DNA of 5,410 bases, taken from contig JACMKW010000309.1 in the NCBI GenBank assembly GCA_014379885.1, positions 1-5,410 on the forward strand, given 5' to 3'. The first letter of the stretch is position 1. Each line of letters begins with the position of its first letter. The notes under the pieces are model-generated. The model was given only the letters and a program-made list of their open reading frames with translations, made no database searches and had not been told where the DNA came from. Shown here in pieces: positions 1 through 5,410 of this stretch. Origin of the DNA: Rhizobacter sp. GTDB taxonomy: Bacteria; Pseudomonadota; Gammaproteobacteria; Burkholderiales; Burkholderiaceae. The position numbers were made by a program, and so were the translations under genes.

Positions 1-367
1 CGAGGGTGCCGCGGTCGACCATCACCCGCGGCTCGCTCCAGCGGCCGTCGCGCCAGCGGGCCATGTACAGGCGCACATCGGGTGCACTTTCGCGCTGGCC
101 GGCCCACCAGCAGGCGAGCAGCTCACCGCTGGGCAACGCAGCCAGGGCACTGGCATGTGCAGCCGGCACGCCAGCCGGCATGGGAATGGTGGTGCTGGAG
201 CGCTGCTGCAACGTGAACGCACGTGCCGAATCAGGTGCCACGCTCAGGGCCACGGCGGCCGGCGTGGGCGACCAGCGCTGCCATTCGGCGCCGGCGCTGA
301 GCAGCAGACAGGCCGCCGCCAGCAGCCACACCTTGGAAAACCCAGACCCGCTTGATCGTTTCAACAC
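1..367 (-). CDS. Exported sialidase-like (BNR/Asp-box) protein, N-terminal part, cut by window edge
   Basis: Reading the minus strand from GTG at 367 gives 122 codons open to the window edge. The N terminus is VLKRSSGSGFSKVWLLAAAC and continues LLLSAGA: a basic stretch (K3, R4, K12) followed by a hydrophobic core at about residues 13-27, so a signal peptide or membrane anchor. From residue 61 the protein reads as the start of a sialidase/neuraminidase-type beta-propeller: HASALAALPSGELLACWWAG (71-90), then QRESAPDVRLYMARWRDGRW (91-110) and SEPRV. This matches my memory of the bacterial 'sialidase family protein' N terminus, with a conserved Arg-Glu, APDV and a blade ending in W-S-x-P. No ATG start fits; GTG 367 or TTG 364 is needed, with AAGG a few bases upstream (complement of about 372-375). 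The substrate is unknown, and the catalytic Arg/Tyr/Glu residues and most Asp boxes would lie outside the window. It is transcribed divergently from the AcoR-like regulator. The family call is by recognition, without a database search. Confidence 0.75.
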   Translation of the reverse strand, partial: MLKRSSGSGFSKVWLLAAACLLLSAGAEWQRWSPTPAAVALSVAPDSARAFTLQQRSSTTIPMPAGVPAAHASALAALPSGELLACWWAGQRESAPDVRLYMARWRDGRWSEPRVMVDRGTL

Positions 368-417
368 CGTGCCTTGTGCCCTGAGGGGAAACCCGGGCGA
401 TTGTGACAGCGGCTCTA

Positions 418-580
418 GGAGCCTGTCGGACTTGGGGCGTCGAAGCGAAATTTGGCCCCAGCAAGGACAGTTTTTGCCGGGTTTGCAGGCCCATAGCCGT
501 AGCTATGGGACCAAAAGCCGGTGAAAAATGGACTGCTGCGGCCAAATTGCAGCCGACGCTCGCCAAGTCCGACAGACTCC
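418..580. repeat. 163-bp imperfect palindrome, probable dispersed repeat (MITE- or BIME-like)
   Basis: Two arms of about 80 bp face each other. The outer ends are GGAGCCTGTCGGACTTGG (418-435) and CCAAGTCCGACAGACTCC (563-580), which are inverted copies with 17 of 18 matches. Further in, AATTTGGCC (449-457) faces GGCCAAATT (540-548). The centre is CCCATAGC (490-497), loop CGTA (498-501), and GCTATGGG (502-509). Aligned by eye with a few small gaps, the arms agree at roughly three quarters of positions, with matching blocks spread along the whole length. This is far more than a terminator needs. I see no coding capacity and no clear target-site duplication just outside. A short non-autonomous mobile element, or a pair of palindromic repeat units inverted about a centre, fits best. 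When transcribed, either strand could fold into a long hairpin between the divergent genes. Confidence 0.85.
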
Positions 581-670
581 CAGCGAGCAACCAAACACCA
601 AACTGACGCAAAATGGCGCAGCCCCGGCCACGCAGCGGACCGCCCCGTCCGAACGCCTGCCCGCAGGACA

Positions 671-675
671 AGGAG
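671..675 (+). promoter_or_regulatory. Ribosome binding site that fixes the regulator start at 682
   Basis: AGGAG sits six bases before ATG 682, a good Shine-Dalgarno at good spacing. The reading frame stays open upstream to an ATG at 613, but that start has no comparable site and would add 23 low-complexity Pro/Arg-rich residues, so 682 is preferred. Confidence 0.85.
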
Positions 676-681
676 ACCCCC

Positions 682-1881
682 ATGGATCGACACGCTGCGA
701 GCTCACTCGCCTCCGGTGCGAGGCCGTTCGAGATCGCGCACAGCCCCGACCATCTGCTGGCCATTGAGCACTCTCACGAGCGCTGCCGGGCGATGGGCCT
801 GACAGAAACCGCCATTCCCGAGCTGAACCCCATTTCAGCCTACGGCGCGCGCCAGGTACGCGAGCAGCACCACCGCCTGTTCGAGCACGCCACCCCGGTG
901 ATGGAAATGCTGTTCGAGCAAATCCTCTTCACCAAGAGCCTCGTCGCGCTCACCGACACGCAGGGCAACATCTTGCATGCCGTGGGCGACAACGGGTTTC
1001 TCGAACGTGTGCAGCAGGTGGCCCTGGCCCCAGGCGTCAACTGGGCCGAGTCGACCAAGGGCACGAATGCGGTGGGCACGGCACTCTTCACCGAAGCGCC
1101 CACGCTGGTTCATGCCAACGAACACTTCCTGATGGCCAACCGCTTCCTGACGTGCTCGGCCTCACCGATCTTCGACCACACCGGGCAGATGATGGGTGTG
1201 CTCGACGTGAGCGGGCATCAGCTCTCGTACCACCCGCACACGTTGGCGATGGTGACCATGTCGGCACGCATGATCGAGAACCAGTGGTTCAGCGACAAGT
1301 TCCGCCACGGCCTGCGGCTGCACTTCCATGTACGCCGCGAGATGCTGGGCACCGTGCGCGAAGCCATGATCGCCTTGTCGCCCGACGGCAGCATCCTCGG
1401 TGCCAACCGCGGTGCGCTGGAACAGCTGGGTCTGAACGTGCCAGCCCTGCGCAACATGGGGCTGGAAGCGGTGTTTGGCGCCACGGTCGCGAGCATCGCT
1501 GACCACTGCCGCCGCAACGCTGACGAGCCCATGCAGCTGCATGTGCAACACGGTGACCTGAGGGGCGAACCGGTGTACGCACGTGCCTTGTTCAACTGGC
1601 CGACCTTCTGGCCTTCGGTCTCGCTGGCCACCGGTGTGTCGGTGCCGCACGTGGCAGAACCGGTGGCGCCCGTTCGCAGCGCGCCGGGGCCCACGGTCGC
1701 CGTGCAAGCGAGCGTGCCCACCGAGCCCCACACCACCTTGCAGGCGCAGGAAATGGCGGCCATTCGCAGTGCCGTTGAAGCCGCCGGCGGCAACATCTCG
1801 CGTGCGGCGCGCCAGCTGGGTGTGGCGCGCAACACCATTTACCGCAAGCTGCGTGCTGCCGCTGCCAACACCGCGAGGTGA
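682..1881 (+). CDS. AcoR-like GAF / Fis-type HTH regulator lacking the AAA+ sigma-54 activation domain
   Basis: This is a 399-residue cytoplasmic DNA-binding regulator. Residues about 66-200 form a GAF-type sensor with the signature typical of AcoR relatives, NWAESTKGTNAVGTAL (120-135), followed by CSASPIFD (158-165) and MMGVLDVSG (170-178). Residues about 222-300 look like a PAS-type segment (AMIALSPDGSILGANRGALE, 228-247). A Pro/Val/Ala-rich linker (about 318-350) leads to a C-terminal Fis-type helix-turn-helix (about 353-392) with GGNISRAARQLGVARNTIYR followed by KLR. Full AcoR-type activators are roughly 600-670 residues and carry an AAA+ domain with Walker A and GAFTGA motifs between sensor and HTH. 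None of that is present here, and the frame is uninterrupted, so this is not a frameshifted remnant. It therefore probably does not activate sigma-54 polymerase by itself and may repress, compete for sites or act through sigma-70. The ligand and targets are unknown. It lies 46 bp before the pqi operon on the same strand, with no clear terminator between. Confidence 0.85.
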   Translation: MDRHAASSLASGARPFEIAHSPDHLLAIEHSHERCRAMGLTETAIPELNPISAYGARQVREQHHRLFEHATPVMEMLFEQILFTKSLVALTDTQGNILHAVGDNGFLERVQQVALAPGVNWAESTKGTNAVGTALFTEAPTLVHANEHFLMANRFLTCSASPIFDHTGQMMGVLDVSGHQLSYHPHTLAMVTMSARMIENQWFSDKFRHGLRLHFHVRREMLGTVREAMIALSPDGSILGANRGALEQLGLNVPALRNMGLEAVFGATVASIADHCRRNADEPMQLHVQHGDLRGEPVYARALFNWPTFWPSVSLATGVSVPHVAEPVAPVRSAPGPTVAVQASVPTEPHTTLQAQEMAAIRSAVEAAGGNISRAARQLGVARNTIYRKLRAAAANTAR

Positions 1882-1915
1882 ACGCCGTCTTGTCTGGTTT
1901 TTTCGTCTGCGCGGC

Positions 1916-1927
1916 TAAGATCGGCGC
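1916..1927 (+). promoter_or_regulatory. Possible -10 box of a leaderless promoter for the pqi operon
   Basis: TAAGAT (1916-1921) matches the -10 consensus TATAAT at 4 of 6 positions, including the key first T, the A at position 2 and the last T. It is followed by exactly six bases and then the A of ATG 1928, which is where transcription would start if the box is used. No usable Shine-Dalgarno precedes this ATG, which agrees with a leaderless mRNA. The -35 side is poor: TTGTCT (1890-1895) is 20 bases away, too far for a standard promoter. Confidence 0.4.
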
Positions 1928-2617
1928 ATGACCGAGCCCGTGCTGGATGCCCCTGCCAACGCGCCCCATGCGCCGGCATCAGCTCGCACCCAGGCAGCCC
2001 TGATTGCCCGCCCTGACTTGGTGGTGTGCAACGAATGCGATGCGGTGCACGAACGTGTCGCGCTGAAGCGCGGCACCGTGGCGCGCTGCCGGCGTTGCTA
2101 TGCGCTCATTGGCCGCGGCCACGTGATGCGCCTGCAGACCTTCCTGGCGTTCGCGCTCGCCTCGCTGCTGCTGATCGTGGTGGGCAACAGCGCCCCCATC
2201 GTCACGCTCGACCTGCGCGGCGTGCTGAACCAAGCCACCCTGCCCGAGGCCATCCGCGCCACCTGGGACGCCGGGCAACCGCTGGTGGCCCTGCTCACCG
2301 CCGCCACTGCCCTGGTCTTTCCGCTGTGCTTCACCGTGCTGCGGCTGTACTTGCTGCTCTCACTCACCCGTGGCGTGGTGCCACCCGGTTTTGTGCCGGC
2401 CATGCGCCTGCTCGACTTCGTCACACGCTGGAGCATGGTGGAGGTGTTCATGATGGGCACACTGGTGGCCGTGGTGCGCAGCGCGAGCCTCACCAGCGCC
2501 ACCCCCGGCATCGGCCTCTTCGCCTATGCTGCGCTGACCCTGCTGCTCACCTCACTCACTGCTGGCGGCACGCACTCAATGTGGAAACGCAGCAGCGACC
2601 TGGGGCCGTCACGATGA
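1928..2617 (+). CDS. pqiA: Paraquat-inducible protein A, first half-length subunit (inner membrane, PqiA/LetA family)
   Basis: A 229-residue inner-membrane protein. After a 30-residue polar leader there is a four-cysteine zinc-ribbon-like motif, C34-x2-C37 and C54-x2-C57. Four hydrophobic segments follow, at about 69-88, 119-144, 168-186 and 196-213. Family motifs include VGNSAPIVTLDLRG (85-98) after the first segment and RWSMVEVFMMGTLVAVVR (167-184) in the third, the counterpart of the WSMLDVF-type motif of PqiA. E. coli PqiA (about 417 aa) has two such modules fused in one chain; here each module is a separate gene and this is the first. In the family, PqiA is the integral membrane partner of the MCE protein PqiB in lipid transport between the membranes. 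The start at ATG 1928 lacks a strong ribosome binding site but is the only reasonable start before the cysteine motif. The last four bases overlap the next gene (ATGA), so translation is likely coupled. Confidence 0.9.
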   Translation: MTEPVLDAPANAPHAPASARTQAALIARPDLVVCNECDAVHERVALKRGTVARCRRCYALIGRGHVMRLQTFLAFALASLLLIVVGNSAPIVTLDLRGVLNQATLPEAIRATWDAGQPLVALLTAATALVFPLCFTVLRLYLLLSLTRGVVPPGFVPAMRLLDFVTRWSMVEVFMMGTLVAVVRSASLTSATPGIGLFAYAALTLLLTSLTAGGTHSMWKRSSDLGPSR

Positions 2618-3276
2618 GTGCCGACGGCATCCCGACCGCTACGCAGCGTGGGCTGCTCAGCTGCCGCACCTGCGGTCGGGTCTCGCAGCTGGCGCGCCCA
2701 GCGGCGGCGGGCACCCCTTTTTCGTGCCCGCGCTGTGGCACCGCGTTGAACCACCGTCGCCCGGGCAGCCTGCACCGCACCTGGGCCTTTTTGCTGGCCG
2801 CGATGATCCTGTATGTGCCGGCCAACCTGCTGCCCATCATGTCGACCACCAGCGTGTTCGGCGACGCGCAGCACACCATCCTGGGTGGCATCGACGAGTT
2901 GCGCGCATCGGGCGCCTGGGTGCTGGCGCTGATCGTCTTCGTCGCGAGCATCGTGGTGCCCATGCTCAAGATCGCTGCCCTGATGCTGCTGGCTGCCACC
3001 GCACAACGCGAGTCGCGCTGGAAGTCGCTCGAACGGGCGCAGCTCTACCGCATGGTCGATGCTGTAGGCCATTGGTCCATGCTCGACGTCTACGTGGTGG
3101 TGCTGCTGGTTGGCACCATCCGCTTCGGCGCCTTCGGCGGCGTGCAACCGGGGCCCGGGCTGCTGGCGTTCGGCGCCGTGGTGGTGCTGACCATGCTGGC
3201 CGCCGGCAGTTTCGACCCCCGCCTGACCTGGCCCGAGGAGCCTGCGCTACCAGCGATAACCAAGCCCCATGACTGA
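2614..3276 (+). CDS. pqiA: Paraquat-inducible protein A, second half-length subunit (inner membrane)
   Basis: A 220-residue relative of the preceding protein and the counterpart of the C-terminal half of a full-length PqiA. It has a zinc-ribbon-like pair, C17-x2-C20 and C38-x2-C41, then four hydrophobic segments at about 57-76, 102-127, 156-172 and 182-199. The strong family signatures are YVPANLLPIM (67-76), PMLKIAAL (116-123) and VGHWSMLDVYVVVLLVG (151-167). The start at 2614 is chosen because it overlaps the stop of the first pqiA gene as ATGA and places the cysteine motif near the N terminus, as in the first subunit; the frame is open far upstream but only as an out-of-frame reading of the previous gene. 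The end overlaps pqiB by 8 nt. The two half proteins probably pair in the membrane to rebuild the eight-helix PqiA unit; that pairing is inferred from the fused homologues. Confidence 0.9.
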   Translation: MSADGIPTATQRGLLSCRTCGRVSQLARPAAAGTPFSCPRCGTALNHRRPGSLHRTWAFLLAAMILYVPANLLPIMSTTSVFGDAQHTILGGIDELRASGAWVLALIVFVASIVVPMLKIAALMLLAATAQRESRWKSLERAQLYRMVDAVGHWSMLDVYVVVLLVGTIRFGAFGGVQPGPGLLAFGAVVVLTMLAAGSFDPRLTWPEEPALPAITKPHD

Positions 3277-4915
3277 CGACACCGAAGCCACCCCTCTTCC
3301 CCCGACGCCCGTCACCCGCAAGTGGCATGGCCCTTCGCTGGTCTGGCTGGTTCCCATCGTTGCACTCGCAGTGGGCATCTCGTTGCTGATCCGCGCCCTG
3401 CTGGCCACCGGCCCGCAAGTGACGATCGACTTCCACACCGCCGATGGCCTGCGCCCCGGCAAGACCGAGGTGCGCTACAAGGAGGTGGTGGTGGGCCGCG
3501 TGGAAGCGGTGTCGCTCAGCGACGACCGCGACCGTGTGCATGTGTCGGTGCGGCTGGACCGCTCGGTCTCCAACATCGCGGTCGAAGACACGCGCTTCTG
3601 GGTGGTGCGCCCGCGCATCGACACCGCCGGCGTGAGCGGCATCGAAACCCTGTTCTCGGGCGCCTACATCGGTGTGGACGCTGGCGAATCGAAGGTGCAG
3701 CAGCGCCAGTTCAAAGGGCTGGAAGCACCGCCCTTCGTGCTGCGCGGCGAGCCCGGCCGCGGCTTCGTGCTGCGCACCGAAGACCTGGGTTCGCTCGACG
3801 TGGGCTCACCCATCTACTACCGTCGCAACCGCGTGGGCCGTGTGGTGGGCTACACGCTCGACCCGCTGGTCGACCAATTGTCGGTACAGGTGTTCATCGA
3901 AGCACCGTACGACAAGCTGGTGAACGGCCGAACGCGTTTCTGGAACGCAAGTGGCGTGGAGGTCTCGCTCAACACCAGCGGCCTCACGGTGAACACACAA
4001 ACGCTCGGCTCGGTGCTCTCGGGCGGTGTGTCGTTCGAGCGGCCCGCCGGCTCGCATGGCCTGCCAGAGGCACCTGATGGCAGCCGCTTCGAACTCTTCC
4101 CCGACCGCAAGGGCGCCCTGGCTCCGCCCGATGGCCCGCCGCAGCGTGTGCGCATGGTGTTTGACCAATCCATGCGCGGGCTGGCGATCGGCGCGCCGGT
4201 CGACTTTCTCGGCATCGAGATCGGCTCGGTGAAGGCCATCCGGCTCGACTACGACACCAAGCGCAAACGTTTCCCGGTCGAGGTGGAAGCCGAGATCTAC
4301 CCCACCCGGCTGGGCGCCGTGCGCGAGGCTTTGCACGAAGCCGGCAGCGACGAGGCCAAACGCGACGTGACCCTCCTGCAGCGCCTGGTGGCAAGCGGCC
4401 TGCGCGCCCAGGCCCGCACCGGCAACCTGCTCACCGGCGGCATGTACGTGGCGCTCGACTTCCCCGGCAAAGTGCCACGTGCCACGCTCGATACCGACAC
4501 CCCGATCCCGGCCATTCCCACGGTGCCCGGCACGCTGGCCGACGTGCAGCCACAGATTGCCGAGATCGTGGCCAAGATCAACCAGGTGCCGTTCGACGAC
4601 ATTGGCCGCAACCTCAACGACACGCTGATCCAGGCGCGCAAGGCGATCGACCAGCTCCGGCCCGATGCGCAGGCCTCGTTGGCGGAGGTGCGGCGCACGC
4701 TCACGTCGGTGCAGGAAACGCTGAGCCGCGCCGACCGCCATCTGCTCGACCCGAGCGCACCCATCCAGCGCAATGCCGAACAAACCCTGCTCGACCTGCA
4801 GCGCGCGGCGCAGTCACTGCGTGTGCTTACCGACTACCTGCAACGCCACCCGGAATCGCTGCTGCGCGGCAAGCCGGACGACGCGAAGATCCCTGCCTCG
4901 CCAGAGCGCCGCTGA
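3269..4915 (+). CDS. pqiB: PqiB, three-domain MCE protein of intermembrane lipid transport
   Basis: A 548-residue protein, close in length to E. coli PqiB (about 546). It has a short cytoplasmic N terminus, one membrane segment (about 24-45, LVWLVPIVALAVGISLLIRA), then a periplasmic part with three MCE domains at about 48-139, 163-256 and 292-400. Visible MCE motifs are GLRPGKTEVRYKEVVVGRVE (60-79), DVGSPIYYRRNRVGRVVGYT (177-196) and LAIGAPVDFLGIEIGSVKAI (305-324). After these comes a mainly helical region (about 424-525) and the tail YLQRHPESLLRGKPDD (523-538), typical of PqiB. In E. coli the MCE rings stack as a hexamer and the C-terminal helices form a hollow needle toward the outer membrane, giving a lipid path; the same arrangement is inferred here. 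The start overlaps the second pqiA gene by 8 nt and there is no strong ribosome binding site, so coupling is likely. The frame is intact. Confidence 0.95.
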   Translation: MTDDTEATPLPPTPVTRKWHGPSLVWLVPIVALAVGISLLIRALLATGPQVTIDFHTADGLRPGKTEVRYKEVVVGRVEAVSLSDDRDRVHVSVRLDRSVSNIAVEDTRFWVVRPRIDTAGVSGIETLFSGAYIGVDAGESKVQQRQFKGLEAPPFVLRGEPGRGFVLRTEDLGSLDVGSPIYYRRNRVGRVVGYTLDPLVDQLSVQVFIEAPYDKLVNGRTRFWNASGVEVSLNTSGLTVNTQTLGSVLSGGVSFERPAGSHGLPEAPDGSRFELFPDRKGALAPPDGPPQRVRMVFDQSMRGLAIGAPVDFLGIEIGSVKAIRLDYDTKRKRFPVEVEAEIYPTRLGAVREALHEAGSDEAKRDVTLLQRLVASGLRAQARTGNLLTGGMYVALDFPGKVPRATLDTDTPIPAIPTVPGTLADVQPQIAEIVAKINQVPFDDIGRNLNDTLIQARKAIDQLRPDAQASLAEVRRTLTSVQETLSRADRHLLDPSAPIQRNAEQTLLDLQRAAQSLRVLTDYLQRHPESLLRGKPDDAKIPASPERR

Positions 4916-4918
4916 ACC

Positions 4919-5410
4919 ATGAAAACACGCCTGTCCCTGGTCGCCCTCGCCCTCGTGCTCGTCACCGGCTGCTCCTCGACCCCTCCCACGCGCTACCACA
5001 GCCTGCTCGCCACCGGCGAGCCCGCTGTGCGTGAAGCCGGCTTGCCACCTCTGCCCATCGACCTGGGCCCGGTGCGTGTGCCGACCGCTGTCGACCAGAT
5101 GCAGTGGGTGGTGCGCCTGCCCGACGAGAGCCTGCGCATCCTCGAAGGCGAACAATGGGTTTCGCCGTTGCGCGACGAACTGCGCGCCGCGCTGATGGAG
5201 CGGCTGACGCAGCGTTATGCGGTGGTCGACGTGCGTGCCGCGCCGGCGCCACAAGCAGTGCGGGTGAAGGTCGACGTGCAGCGATTCGAGTCCATCGCCG
5301 GCAAGCAAGTGTGGCTCGACAGCGTGTGGTCGGCGCACACCGATAGCGGCAAGGGCCAGCCCCTGGTGTGCCGCAGCAGCGTGCACGAGCCGGTTGCGGG
5401 CGACCTGGCG
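4919..5410 (+). CDS. pqiC: PqiC, outer-membrane lipoprotein of the Pqi complex, C terminus cut by window edge
   Basis: The frame from ATG 4919 is open for 164 codons to the window edge. The N terminus MKTRLSLVALALVLVTGCSS is a classic lipoprotein signal peptide with lipobox V-T-G-C and lipidated Cys18. YHSLLA (about 26-31) is the first strand typical of the ABC-type transport auxiliary lipoprotein family (DUF330), and the segment LGPVRVPTAVDQMQWVVRLP with the later QWVSPLRDELRAALMERLTQ fits the same fold. E. coli PqiC is about 187 residues, so only a few tens of residues should be missing. The gene begins 3 nt after the pqiB stop, without a strong ribosome binding site, so re-initiation is likely. 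In the family PqiC sits on the inner face of the outer membrane and binds the PqiB needle. Ser at +2 after the Cys agrees with sorting to the outer membrane. Confidence 0.92.
   Translation, partial: MKTRLSLVALALVLVTGCSSTPPTRYHSLLATGEPAVREAGLPPLPIDLGPVRVPTAVDQMQWVVRLPDESLRILEGEQWVSPLRDELRAALMERLTQRYAVVDVRAAPAPQAVRVKVDVQRFESIAGKQVWLDSVWSAHTDSGKGQPLVCRSSVHEPVAGDLA

Larger units (their letters stand above)
368..681. other. Divergent intergenic region between the sialidase-like gene and the regulator gene
   Basis: This 314-bp stretch separates two divergently transcribed genes. Open frames inside it are overlapping and have no recognisable protein character, so I call no gene. It contains a long imperfect palindrome (418-580) and, near the right end, the ribosome binding site of the regulator gene. 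The left flank (368-417) must carry the leader of the sialidase-like gene. On the minus strand there is a weak -35-like CCGACA (complement of 424-429) and a -10-like CACAAT (complement of 400-405), 18 bases apart, each matching consensus at 4 of 6 positions. The -35-like box lies inside the end of the palindrome. The right flank (581-681) must carry the promoter of the regulator gene, but I cannot point to a convincing -35/-10 pair or a -24/-12 sigma-54 promoter there. Confidence 0.6.

Noticed and set aside
603..621. Short inverted repeat CTGACGC / GCGCAG around AAAATG as an operator for the regulator
   Set aside because: The arms are only six bases with a one-base bulge and do not match a known AcoR-type site that I can recall. 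This is within what chance gives in GC-rich DNA.
613..681. Upstream in-frame ATG at 613 as the start of the regulator gene
   Set aside because: It would add 23 Pro/Arg-rich residues with no domain character, and it has no good ribosome binding site, while AGGAG at 671-675 sits six bases before ATG 682.
231..764. Long minus-strand open frame (177 codons) spanning the palindrome
   Set aside because: It runs through the repeat and overlaps both the sialidase-like gene (in another frame) and the start of the regulator gene. Its product has no family character, and the sialidase frame explains the left part better.
1869..1903. Terminator after the regulator: CACC-GCGA-GGTG hairpin (1869-1880) and a run of six T (1898-1903)
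   Set aside because: The stem is only four base pairs and the T run is 17 bases further on, so the two do not form an intrinsic terminator.
3479..3490. Perfect Shine-Dalgarno AAGGAGGT inside pqiB followed by in-frame GTG codons
   Set aside because: It encodes the conserved K-E-V-V-V of the first MCE domain (residues 71-75). An internal start here would cut the membrane anchor and most of the domain, so it is best read as a by-product of the coding sequence.
3806..4783. Minus-strand open frame of 325 codons opposite pqiB
   Set aside because: A His/Arg/Ala/Val-rich shadow of a strongly supported plus-strand gene, as expected in high-GC DNA.

Overview
The base composition (high GC), codon use and gene families suggest a betaproteobacterium, most likely Burkholderiales near Comamonadaceae, Rubrivivax, Leptothrix or Rhizobacter. 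This is a judgement from style and family recognition, as there is no rRNA or other taxonomic marker. The window is ordinary chromosome: I see no insertion sequence, phage gene, CRISPR array, tRNA or rRNA.

Layout. At the left edge, on the minus strand, is the start of an exported sialidase-like (BNR/Asp-box) protein that begins with GTG or TTG and runs off the window. A 314-bp divergent intergenic region follows (368-681). It is dominated by a 163-bp imperfect palindrome (418-580) built from two arms of about 80 bp in opposite orientation, which looks like a dispersed repeat or MITE-like element. Next, on the plus strand, is a 399-residue regulator of the AcoR type (GAF, PAS-like segment, Fis-type helix-turn-helix). 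It lacks the AAA+ sigma-54 activation domain that usually sits in the middle of this family.

The rest of the window (1928-5410) is a tightly packed pqi operon: two half-length PqiA proteins (229 and 220 aa), PqiB with three MCE domains (548 aa), and the lipoprotein PqiC, cut by the right edge. Junctions are a 4-nt overlap, an 8-nt overlap and a 3-nt gap, which points to one transcript and translational coupling. By homology to E. coli PqiABC, the products form an envelope-spanning lipid-transport complex: PqiA in the inner membrane, PqiB as an MCE tube or needle across the periplasm, and PqiC as a lipoprotein at the outer membrane. The operon appears to have its own promoter, with a -10-like box exactly six bases before the first ATG, so its mRNA may be leaderless.

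I do not see a convincingly new system. The points most worth a second look are the long palindrome, the regulator without its AAA+ domain, and the possible leaderless start of the pqi operon.
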